Source: JAKSCF01 sp028279945
GTDB taxonomy: Bacteria > Bacillota > Clostridia > Peptostreptococcales > JAAYPU01
Assembly: GCA_028279945.1 (NCBI GenBank)
Contig: JANQMT010000072.1
Location: 1 to 13,610 of the forward strand
Length of the DNA stretch: 13,610 nt
Reading direction: 5' to 3'
Under the pieces are notes generated by a model, which saw only the letters and a list, made by a program, of their open reading frames with translations, was not told the DNA's origin and did not search any database. Below, piece after piece: positions 1-6,630 of this stretch. Numbering within the stretch: the first letter of the stretch is position 1; each line of letters begins with the position of its first letter. The position numbers and the translations under genes were made by a program.

Positions 1-1667
1 AAAGTCGCGTATTCCTTTGAAAAGTCAACGCCTATGCTCTTCCCAATAAGGTCCAGCACAGAATCATAATAGCTTTGTATGTAGTGATTACTTTCAATAT
101 TTACATAGTTGCATTTCCTCAAACTCTGAAGTATTCGATCTAAAGGATACTTCTTTTGGATTTTCATCTCAAGGATTCGGGTCAGAACAAGAGAGACATG
201 GCAAGTTAAAAAATGAGCATGCATATGTTCTACTCTAGACATAAACACCGGTCTTCCATGATAAGTACTATTTATGTACTTGAAGGATTCTTCGATTTCC
301 CAAAGACGACTGTAAGCATGGATGAGATCATCAACGCTCTCGTCTAATTCGCTAGTGAGAAATAAGTAGTAGCCATCATACTTTTCTTCTTCTTTCAAGC
401 CCTTTTTGTCTAAATGCAGGGGCTGCTTGCCTTGAAGAATTTCTCCTGTCCTTTTATCGTATTTGATATTCTGCACATACTTAGCGACACAATATGCGGT
501 CACTTTGTTGTATTTGCTCGGAGAGGCAATGAGATCTTTTGCCTTCAGCAGCACATCCTCTCTTTCGGCCATTGCGCACCTTGCATATTTTTTGTTGTAG
601 AATACGATTTGCTTTTCGTCAAATGAAATGCTTTTTTTTCTTCCGCTTGCTGTTGTAATGTGGACCTGTCTGGTATAGATTCTTGATTTTATCCTGCATT
701 CCTCGCCGAATGGCATATATCCTTCTTGATCGAATACGTAGTCTTTAATTTCCTTTTCTACGTCGCGTATGCTCTGGCATACAATGTAACCGTTGCCGCC
801 CGAAAGCACATCGTAGAGACTGTCTGCAGGGTTGATCCCATTATCGCCTACAAGGATTACCTTACCTGCGCCAAAGTCCTGAGCGCGCTTTTGGATTGCA
901 GGACTCAATATGAGCGCATCACCCGGGTTTCTGGGAAAGAGTTGATACGATACCGGCAACCCATTCTTATCGACGAAAAGTCCCATTTGTACGATTGGAT
1001 CCGTACGCTGCTCTTTGGAAACATCATTTTTAAGCAGTTGATCTTGTTCGCTGGTTTCGAAGTAGTGTTTGGTTACATAGTAATACATCTGACTTGTATC
1101 CCGTCCATAATTTTCGCAAATGCGTTCATTTATCCATGTCTGCAGCTGAGTCTTGTATCGATGAAAATAGGTAAAAGACCGGTATACGTCATTTAGCGAA
1201 AACGCCATTTTATCGAAAAACTGCTCTTTATTCTCATAGATTTGTTTGATCGTTCCGGGAAAAAGTATACCGCTATACACAAGAAGTTTCATAACACTGT
1301 TGAGGCTGTAATCGATGTCCAAAGATCTTTGTCGTCCTCTAAAAAACGCATCCAACTTCAATTCATGGTAGAGGGCAGACAAAGCCGTATAACCAAAGTT
1401 TTTAATAAGATCGATGCCGAGCTCCAGTGATTTCGCCGGATCAAGTGTAATGTGGACCGGCTTTGTTTTTGTGTTATACGTCTTACTCATCTCTTTTGCA
1501 ACTTTCTGAAAATGAGCAATGGGATCATCATACTGCTTTTGCAAATTCTCCAAATAGCCAACGTTCATAATTCTCTTTGTTTTAGAGACTTTAGTAACAG
1601 GATCTCTATATGACTGTACGATACAAAGATTTGTACCATGCTTTCTTTTCTCTTTAATTAAAAACAC
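1..1667 (-). CDS. IS1634-type (IS4 superfamily) DDE transposase, 3' end cut by window edge
   Basis: Translating the minus strand from a GTG at 1667 gives 555 codons without a stop, running off the left edge. A strong AAGGAGG site lies just upstream of the GTG. The protein resembles IS1634-family transposases: a conserved PIVQMGL block (about 224-230), the second-Asp block VGDNG (D275), the YNKVTAYCVAKYV stretch (386-398) and the C-terminal LWEIEESFK block with the catalytic Glu (E459). Family length is usually about 500-600 residues, so little is missing. The oddity is the first-Asp block: the family motif YDVTNYYF reads YYVTKHYF here, so Y197 (codon 1077-1079) stands where the first catalytic Asp is expected. 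The frame is intact, so this is decay by substitution or a sequencing error, not a frameshift. It is probably catalytically inactive. The family call is from recalled motifs. Confidence 0.85.
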   Translation of the reverse strand, partial: MFLIKEKRKHGTNLCIVQSYRDPVTKVSKTKRIMNVGYLENLQKQYDDPIAHFQKVAKEMSKTYNTKTKPVHITLDPAKSLELGIDLIKNFGYTALSALYHELKLDAFFRGRQRSLDIDYSLNSVMKLLVYSGILFPGTIKQIYENKEQFFDKMAFSLNDVYRSFTYFHRYKTQLQTWINERICENYGRDTSQMYYYVTKHYFETSEQDQLLKNDVSKEQRTDPIVQMGLFVDKNGLPVSYQLFPRNPGDALILSPAIQKRAQDFGAGKVILVGDNGINPADSLYDVLSGGNGYIVCQSIRDVEKEIKDYVFDQEGYMPFGEECRIKSRIYTRQVHITTASGRKKSISFDEKQIVFYNKKYARCAMAEREDVLLKAKDLIASPSKYNKVTAYCVAKYVQNIKYDKRTGEILQGKQPLHLDKKGLKEEEKYDGYYLFLTSELDESVDDLIHAYSRLWEIEESFKYINSTYHGRPVFMSRVEHMHAHFLTCHVSLVLTRILEMKIQKKYPLDRILQSLRKCNYVNIESNHYIQSYYDSVLDLIGKSIGVDFSKEYAT

Positions 1668-1740
1668 GAGCTCCTCCTTTTGTACACACCATTAATATAT
1701 CTATTTTATATCATAAAAGACTGCAAAATGCCACTAAAAT
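1..1740 (-). mobile_element. Insertion sequence of IS1634 type, partial; right boundary approximate
   Basis: The transposase reading frame implies an insertion sequence that continues beyond the left edge. Its right end must lie upstream of the transposase start, somewhere in about 1670-1760. I cannot place the terminal inverted repeat or target duplication because the other end is outside the window, so the end given is an estimate. A possible minus-strand promoter for the transposase (TTGCAG, 17 bases, TAGATA) sits in about 1696-1724 and is weak evidence only. Confidence 0.5.
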
Positions 1741-1892
1741 ATTCACAAAAAAATGAGCAGCAAAGTACCCGTATTCATTATATTTCAACAAGTTTTGCGT
1801 TGGATCTCGAAAAATTGCCTAAGAAATCGGTGAAAACCAGTTGGTATCTTTAGGAGAATGATACTACAATGAGAGTGTTAGATACTACGTGA

Positions 1893-1929
1893 ATGTCTTG
1901 ACAAATAAGGAAGATTTTCCACAAGACAT
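1893..1929. promoter_or_regulatory. Inverted repeat overlapping a TTGACA hexamer, possible operator
   Basis: ATGTCTTG (1893-1900) is repeated as its exact complement (1922-1929) with 21 bases between. The left arm runs into TTGACA (1898-1903). It lies 80-115 bases before the first gene of the cluster, a plausible place for a regulator site or a leader hairpin. No matching regulator gene is in the window. Confidence 0.3.
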
Positions 1930-1957
1930 CCACCGCTTCAAGCATCAAAAATCAACA

Positions 1958-1979
1958 GGTTTGTAGAAGTGGTTTGTAG
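1958..1979. repeat. Short tandem direct repeat GGTTTGTAG, 13-base period
   Basis: Two exact copies of GGTTTGTAG (1958-1966 and 1971-1979) are separated by AAGT, just before the ribosome binding site of the acyl-CoA dehydrogenase gene. A pair with near helical-turn spacing could bind a regulator, but chance occurrence is possible. Confidence 0.3.
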
Positions 1980-2008
1980 TCGCTATTGATTAAAGAAAGG
2001 AGTATATT

Positions 2009-3193
2009 ATGGACTTCACCTTAAGCAAACAACATCGAGAACTACAAGAAAAAGCCAAAGCATTCACAGAGGAGGTTCTTTTCCCCTATGAAATGGAATG
2101 CGAAGAAAACAATGGGATTTCTCCGGAGACGCATGCGATCATCAATCAGAAGGTTATGGATTGGGAATTTAATGCGACAAACCATAAAAAGGAGCATGGC
2201 GGACAGGGCATGACATTGTTTGAGCAGATGCTGGTTAGTGAGCAGCTGGGTATGTCAACCGGTGCTATCTGGGATGCGGTTCCTCAGCCATCATATCCTA
2301 TGTGTTTTGGCACGCAAGAACAGATCGAAGAGTATCTTATTCCTAGTTGTCAGTGTAAACGTCGTGACGCATATGCAATTACAGAGGCTGATGCCGGGTC
2401 TGATCCCACTCAATGCCTAACAAGAGCCGATAAATGCGACGGTGGTTATAAAATTAACGGCGAAAAATGGTATGTAACAGTAGGAGATGTGGCAGATTTT
2501 ATTCTTGTTCACGCACATGTTGATGGAGACCCAAACAAAGCGACAGTTTTCTTTGTTGACAAAGATCTTCCCGGTGTGAGTGTTAAACGTACACCTGAAT
2601 ATACCCATCATTTTGCCTTCAAACATCCAGAATTCACTTTTGAGGATGTTGTAGTAGATGAAACAAAAATTCTTGGTGAAATTGGTGACGGGTACAATAT
2701 GACTAAAGACTGGTTCGTTGAGGCTAGATTAGGTATTGCTGCTCGTTGTGTTGGAGGCGCTACGCGTGTTTTAAATGTTGCCAATGAGTTTGCAGCAGGA
2801 CGCATAATGGGCGGACGACCTATTAGAGATTATCAAGCAATTGAACACATGATTGCAGATATGGCTATGGATATTATGGCAGCTAAGAGTTTATTATATC
2901 GTATTTGCTGGGAGATTTCTGGCGGCACAAATTCAGATCGTAAATTAAAACATGCACGTGCGTCGGCGGTTAAGCTGTACTGCTCAGAAATGGTTGGTCG
3001 CGTGTGTGACACAGGTGTTCAAATTCTTGGTGGACGTGGATATATGAGAGAAAACCCGGTAGAACGTTTGTGGCGTGATACAAGAGTAGATCGTATCTGG
3101 GAAGGTACTTCAGAAATACAACGTAATATAATTGCTGGACAAATCAAAAAACGTGGTTTAGAAATCTATACAGGTTGGAATTTCGAAAAGTAA
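2009..3193 (+). CDS. Acyl-CoA dehydrogenase-family flavoenzyme, candidate gamma-butyrobetainyl-CoA:trimethylamine lyase
   Basis: A 394-residue protein of full family length, with AAGGAG eight bases before the ATG. Features in order are an N-terminal helical domain, the FAD/substrate motif YAITEADAGSD (122-132), a beta domain around INGEKWYVTVGDVADF (149-164), and a C-terminal helical domain with QILGGRGYMRENPVERLWRD (338-357). The catalytic-base Glu is at E365 in WEGTSEIQR. One deviation is GRIMGGRPI (264-272), where most relatives have R-x-x-F-G, so the usual Phe is Gly. It is the first gene of a six-gene run and is followed after 41 bases by a CoA-transferase. In general this family oxidises acyl-CoA at the alpha-beta position using FAD. 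CaiA-type members act on betainyl-CoA in carnitine metabolism, and a homologue in the E. timonensis gbu/bbu cluster is linked to trimethylamine release. The lyase role is inferred from context; a crotonobetainyl-CoA reductase or ordinary short-chain dehydrogenase is the alternative. Confidence 0.9.
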   Translation: MDFTLSKQHRELQEKAKAFTEEVLFPYEMECEENNGISPETHAIINQKVMDWEFNATNHKKEHGGQGMTLFEQMLVSEQLGMSTGAIWDAVPQPSYPMCFGTQEQIEEYLIPSCQCKRRDAYAITEADAGSDPTQCLTRADKCDGGYKINGEKWYVTVGDVADFILVHAHVDGDPNKATVFFVDKDLPGVSVKRTPEYTHHFAFKHPEFTFEDVVVDETKILGEIGDGYNMTKDWFVEARLGIAARCVGGATRVLNVANEFAAGRIMGGRPIRDYQAIEHMIADMAMDIMAAKSLLYRICWEISGGTNSDRKLKHARASAVKLYCSEMVGRVCDTGVQILGGRGYMRENPVERLWRDTRVDRIWEGTSEIQRNIIAGQIKKRGLEIYTGWNFEK

Positions 3194-3198
3194 TAACC

Positions 3199-3217
3199 GT
3201 GAGGCTTACGCTCTCAC
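3199..3217 (+). other. Small hairpin in the first intergenic gap of the cluster
   Basis: GTGAG (3199-3203) and CTCAC (3213-3217) can form a 5-base-pair stem immediately after the acyl-CoA dehydrogenase stop codon. No T-run follows, and the next ribosome binding site is about 7 bases downstream. It is therefore more likely an mRNA stability or processing feature than a terminator, or it may be incidental. Confidence 0.25.
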
Positions 3218-3234
3218 AGTAAAAGGAGGTTTAT

Positions 3235-4413
3235 ATGTTACCTTTAGAAGGGATAAGAATTCTTGATTTAACAACACTTTCCGGCTACTGCGGGATGGAG
3301 CTAGCCGATTATGGAGCAGAGGTTATCAAAGTAGAAACACCATGTGGCGGGGATCCACTTCGTGTACTGGCACCATTGAAAAATGGTGCTAGTCCCCACC
3401 ATGTTTTTCGCAATCGCGGAAAAAAAAGTGTGACACTAGATCTGTGGCATCCGGAAGGAAAAGAACTTTTCAAAAAGCTTGCAGCTACAGCCGATGCTGT
3501 TTTGGAAAACTTTCCCCCGGGCACTTTGGAGGCTCTTGGCCTAGGCTATGAAGAGATATCAGCCATAAAACCATCCATCGTTTACGGACGCATTTCTGCA
3601 TATGGATCTACAGGGGCGGAAACAAACGTTCCCCAATCTGATCTGGTGGCCCAAGCAAAGAGCGGAGTGATGCATGTTACCGGATTCCCTGAAAATCCGC
3701 CTACTCGTATCGGATTTTCAATCTCAGAACGCTACTCAGCCAGCTTTCTTTCAGTTGCCGTAAGTGTGGCAATTTATCATGCCAAAAGCACAGGAGAAGG
3801 TCAGATGGTGGAAACATCTCTCTGTGGTTCTGCAGTTGGTATAACTGAAGATAAAGTCATTACGTATGGTGCGGATCAAAAAGACCCTATGCGCACGGGA
3901 AATGCACACCCTTTAATAAATCCTTATGATATCCTGAAATGCAAGAATGGCTATGTTGCCATGGGCATTTCGTCAGACGATCAATGGGCAAAATTTTGTG
4001 ATGTATTTGACCGTTTGGAGTGGACGACATCAGAAAAATATTGTTCCAACTTAGTAAGGGGCCTGAATTATTTTGGAGATCTCAGGATCAAGATAGAAGA
4101 ATTGTTTTCAGAGTATACCATGCAGGAAATTGCGGATATATGCGATAAAGCTCTCATCCCAGGTACCATGTGCAGCACAACGGAAGAGGCTCTACAAGAA
4201 CCGCAATTGCATGAGAGAAACATGATCGTCACAGTGGAGGATGTTAACATCGGCAAGCTAGAGATGCCGGGTAAACCAATAAAATTTGTTGGTGAAGCGG
4301 AAGAAGCTCTGCGCACAGCACCAGACTTAGGAGAACATAACGTTGAAATTTATGGTACCTTTGATATTGATTCTATAAAGTTAGAGCACTTGCAACGAGA
4401 AGGGGTTATCTAG
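3235..4413 (+). CDS. Class III (CaiB/BaiF family) CoA-transferase-like protein with Glu at the nucleophile position
   Basis: A 392-residue protein, normal for the family, with AAGGAGG six bases before the ATG. Family landmarks are the N-terminal LPLEGIRILDL, the ADYGAEVIKVE block (about 25-35), NRGKKSVTLDL, SGVMHVTGFPENPP in the middle, and STGEGQMVETSL. Class III transferases swap CoA between acids through an aspartyl-CoA thioester; the nucleophile is Asp169 in formyl-CoA transferase. Here the equivalent position in GFSISERYSAS is Glu (E165, codon 3727-3729). The N-terminal segment is also two residues shorter than in its neighbour. The next gene encodes a second family member with the Asp intact. 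That pattern recalls heteromeric transferases such as BbsEF, in which one subunit carries the catalytic residue. I infer that this is the non-catalytic or altered subunit of a pair. It could instead be an active enzyme using Glu. Confidence 0.88.
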   Translation: MLPLEGIRILDLTTLSGYCGMELADYGAEVIKVETPCGGDPLRVLAPLKNGASPHHVFRNRGKKSVTLDLWHPEGKELFKKLAATADAVLENFPPGTLEALGLGYEEISAIKPSIVYGRISAYGSTGAETNVPQSDLVAQAKSGVMHVTGFPENPPTRIGFSISERYSASFLSVAVSVAIYHAKSTGEGQMVETSLCGSAVGITEDKVITYGADQKDPMRTGNAHPLINPYDILKCKNGYVAMGISSDDQWAKFCDVFDRLEWTTSEKYCSNLVRGLNYFGDLRIKIEELFSEYTMQEIADICDKALIPGTMCSTTEEALQEPQLHERNMIVTVEDVNIGKLEMPGKPIKFVGEAEEALRTAPDLGEHNVEIYGTFDIDSIKLEHLQREGVI

Positions 4414-4456
4414 AAATCTCAATATCATGAATAATTAAGTTAAGGGAGTGTAAGGC

Positions 4457-5659
4457 ATGAAAAAGAGACCTCTTGAAGGAGTTAAAATTCTTGATTTTTC
4501 TCAAGTCTTAGCTGCGCCGTTCTGTGGCATGATGCTTGCGGATTTGGGCGCACAGGTAATAAAAGTGGAACGACCAGGCAGTGGAGATATTTCCCGTGAA
4601 TATGGACCATACATTAATGATATAAGTCTTTATTTTTGTCAATACAACAGGGGCAAGAGAGGTTTGGCTGTTGACATGCGCACAGAGGCTGGTAAACGCG
4701 TGGTTATGGATCTCGTGGCAGAAGTGGATGTTGTCATTGAGAATTTTAAAGCTGGAACTTTGGAAAAACTTGGGATAGGCTATAATGAAATGATTAAGGT
4801 TAATCCACAGTTAATATATGGTTCCATTTCTGGTTTTGGCACTCATGGTCCTTTATCTCATCTGCCATGTATGGACATCATTGCCGCTGCTCGAAGCGGT
4901 TTGGTAAGCCAGTCCGGGATAGATGGACAAGCCCCTATTAAGCCTGGTTTTTCTTTATGTGATACGTGGGCAGGGCTGCATTTATTGCGTGGTTTGTCTA
5001 TGGCGTTGCTCCACAAGCAGCGTACCAACAGAGGTGTTCGCATAGACATCGCAATGTTGGATTGTGCTTTTTATATGTGCGAAGCGCCTGTTTTACAGCA
5101 TTCGTTGACAGGAAAATTTAGAAAGAGATCAGGCAATCATGATCCGGTGTTTGCGCCTTACGGCGAATTTACTGCCAGAGATGGCAATGTGGTGATCGCC
5201 GTGACCAAAGAAGAAGAATGGATTGCGCTTTGTGACGCACTGGGGTTATCCGCCTTGGCTGACGATCCACGATTTTCTAACAACGAATCGCGTCTTAATA
5301 ATAGAGAGTTACTCATAACCGAATTGGAGGGCGTAATCTCTTCCATGGAAAGATACGAGATCGAAAAAATATTGTGCCAGGTTGGAGTTCCTGGGGTTGC
5401 AGTTCAAACGTTGGCTGAATTTGTTAATAATCCTCAAACCCAAGAGCTAGATGTGATCACCAAAATCAATCAACCTGGAGTAGGTGATTATACTGCTGTG
5501 AATACACCCATACGTTTTAGCAAAACTCCGATTGATTCCAATGCTGAAGCGGCCAGCTTTCCCGGTGCACACAGTAGAGAAATTTTGAGTAAATTAGGAT
5601 ATACTGAAGACAAGATCGAAGAATTGATTGATAGTGGTGCCATTTATCAACCTGCCTGA
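4457..5659 (+). CDS. Class III (CaiB/BaiF family) CoA-transferase, catalytic Asp present
   Basis: A 400-residue protein with AAGGGAG upstream of the ATG, 43 bases after the previous gene. It shows the family N-terminus (PLEGVKILDFSQVLAAPFC, 5-23), LADLGAQVIKVERPGSGD (28-44), NRGKRGLAVDM, SGLVSQSGIDGQAP, and the nucleophile block GFSLCDTWAG with D169, matching the numbering of Asp169 in formyl-CoA transferase. A C-terminal GVPGVAVQTLAEFVNNPQTQ block closes the intertwined fold. Family chemistry transfers CoA reversibly between a CoA thioester and a free carboxylic acid without ATP; CaiB does this for carnitine and gamma-butyrobetaine. In this cluster it would activate an imported betaine, perhaps using crotonyl-CoA or another product thioester as donor. 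It probably works with the preceding paralogue. The assignment to the family is firm; the substrate is inferred from neighbours. Confidence 0.92.
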   Translation: MKKRPLEGVKILDFSQVLAAPFCGMMLADLGAQVIKVERPGSGDISREYGPYINDISLYFCQYNRGKRGLAVDMRTEAGKRVVMDLVAEVDVVIENFKAGTLEKLGIGYNEMIKVNPQLIYGSISGFGTHGPLSHLPCMDIIAAARSGLVSQSGIDGQAPIKPGFSLCDTWAGLHLLRGLSMALLHKQRTNRGVRIDIAMLDCAFYMCEAPVLQHSLTGKFRKRSGNHDPVFAPYGEFTARDGNVVIAVTKEEEWIALCDALGLSALADDPRFSNNESRLNNRELLITELEGVISSMERYEIEKILCQVGVPGVAVQTLAEFVNNPQTQELDVITKINQPGVGDYTAVNTPIRFSKTPIDSNAEAASFPGAHSREILSKLGYTEDKIEELIDSGAIYQPA

Positions 5660-5725
5660 TGCTTGAAATTGTTACTTCCTCAGTACAATTTTTAAACACG
5701 ACAGATTCTGAGAAAGGACTTAATT

Positions 5726-5986
5726 ATGAAGCTGATTTCTCCAGATACAACAAAATGCGTGAAATGTCACGCATGTGCAGAGGTATGCCCCATGAGAGTT
5801 ATCGATATATCTGCTAATGGATTTCCGGAGCCTAAGAGTTGTGCATATCGACTTTGCATAAATTGTGGCTACTGCGTGGATGTTTGCGTTTTTGGTGCTC
5901 TCAACCACAGGGTTAGAAAACGTTCCTCAGATTCTAAAGCAGCAATGAAACGATACGAAGTAATGCAAAAAAATAAGAAAAGGTGA
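5726..5986 (+). CDS. 2[4Fe-4S] ferredoxin
   Basis: A small protein of 86 residues with two cluster-binding sets: C11, C14, C17, C21 and C44, C47, C50, C54, each followed by the usual P or V-F-G turn, plus one extra Cys (C39). The C-terminal 25 residues are highly basic (HRVRKR and KKR at the end), which could help docking to an acidic partner. It lies 66 bases after the CoA-transferase, with AAAGGA before the ATG, and its stop sits inside the ribosome binding site of the thioesterase gene, so the two are translationally linked. Ferredoxins carry low-potential electrons in the cytoplasm. Here the likely partner is the flavoprotein at 2009, because no electron-transfer flavoprotein genes are in the window. 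That partnership is inference. Confidence 0.9.
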   Translation: MKLISPDTTKCVKCHACAEVCPMRVIDISANGFPEPKSCAYRLCINCGYCVDVCVFGALNHRVRKRSSDSKAAMKRYEVMQKNKKR

Positions 5987-5991
5987 GCCAA

Positions 5992-6405
5992 ATGAGAAGA
6001 GATTGTGTTTTCTTTTGCCCTATTCGTGTCCGTTATGGAGAAGTAGATCAACAGGGAGTAGTATATAATGGAAATTACGTGGTATACACTGATGTTGCAT
6101 TTGAAGAGTTTCTTCGTTCTAAAGGATACTCGTACAAAAAACTGGTTAACGAACATGCATCTGAGGTTTGTCATAAAAAATCCACCTTCGAGTATTTTTC
6201 CAGTGCCTTTGAGGAGGATATACTAGAGGTTGGGGTACGTGTTATTCGGGTTGGAAATAAGAGCTTTACCTTGGGTTTTGAAATATATCGTCAAGGGGAA
6301 GAAGATCCGATTGTTACCTCTGAAATTGTTTATGTTGGGTACGATACGGAAAAAAGAAAAAGTCGACCAATAACAGAGCTGATGCGTAAGCTTTTGGGTG
6401 CATGA
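5992..6405 (+). CDS. Hotdog-fold acyl-CoA thioesterase, YbgC/4-hydroxybenzoyl-CoA thioesterase type
   Basis: A 137-residue protein typical in length for this family. The signature near the N-terminus, VRYGEVDQQGVVYNGNY (13-29), carries the catalytic Asp (D19) of the YbgC/4HBT group, followed by the long hotdog helix (YTDVAFEEFLRSKGY). I chose ATG 5992 over the in-frame GTG at 5983 because AAGGTGA (5979-5986) sits at the right distance for 5992, and that site overlaps the ferredoxin stop. These enzymes hydrolyse acyl-CoA esters to free acid and CoA. Within the cluster it may release CoA from dead-end betainyl-CoA or product thioesters and protect the CoA pool. Substrate specificity cannot be read from sequence. 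Confidence 0.85.
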   Translation: MRRDCVFFCPIRVRYGEVDQQGVVYNGNYVVYTDVAFEEFLRSKGYSYKKLVNEHASEVCHKKSTFEYFSSAFEEDILEVGVRVIRVGNKSFTLGFEIYRQGEEDPIVTSEIVYVGYDTEKRKSRPITELMRKLLGA

Positions 6406-6630
6406 AAAGGGTAATACGAGACCAACTATTATAGTCAAGTTTTAAAAATGAATTTTTGAATAAAAACTCATGTGTTAGTTATACAACTCATTACCAGTTG
6501 AACATACGGCTGTGGATATACCTTTCTTAATACGTCAAGCGTTAGTAAAAACAAACTCATCCACAGCGTCTGTAAGAATTTATAGTAGACAGTCCTTGGA
6601 GGGGGGACTTTAAACATCATAGAAGATAAT
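6406..6630. other. Spacer before the transporter gene, with a 9-base inverted repeat
   Basis: These 225 bases separate the first five genes from the transporter and hold no gene. GCTGTGGAT (6509-6517) recurs as its complement ATCCACAGC (6559-6567), 41 bases apart, and could form a large hairpin or two half-sites. A purine-rich run, GGAGGGGGG, lies at about 6599-6607, too far from the ATG at 6631 to be its ordinary ribosome binding site. The transporter may have its own promoter here, but I see no convincing -35/-10 pair. Confidence 0.5.

Larger units (their letters stand above)
1668..2008. other. Intergenic region between the IS and the catabolic cluster
   Basis: This stretch of 341 bases holds no convincing gene. 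It must contain the IS end and probably the promoter of the six-gene cluster. Visible structure is an 8-base inverted repeat (ATGTCTTG at 1893-1900 and its complement at 1922-1929) whose left arm overlaps a TTGACA hexamer at 1898-1903. There is also a direct repeat GGTTTGTAG at 1958-1966 and 1971-1979. No good -10 box stands 17 bases from the TTGACA. One frame, 1862-1966, is open for 34 codons with no start codon at its beginning and could be a gene remnant. Confidence 0.6.

Noticed and set aside
414..626. Plus-strand open frame of 70 codons
   Set aside because: It is antisense to the transposase and Cys/Phe-rich as expected from a shadow frame.
726..1196. Plus-strand open frame of 156 codons
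   Set aside because: It is antisense to the intact transposase frame, has no clear ribosome binding site and does not resemble a known protein.
1..1667. Transposase considered as a frameshifted pseudogene
   Set aside because: The minus-strand frame is continuous from the GTG at 1667 to the edge. It appeared missing only because its stop codon lies outside the window.
1796..1822. Possible sigma-54 promoter (GG and GC elements near 1803-1820)
   Set aside because: The GG and GC doublets are 13 bases apart rather than the required 10, and no sigma-54 activator gene is present.
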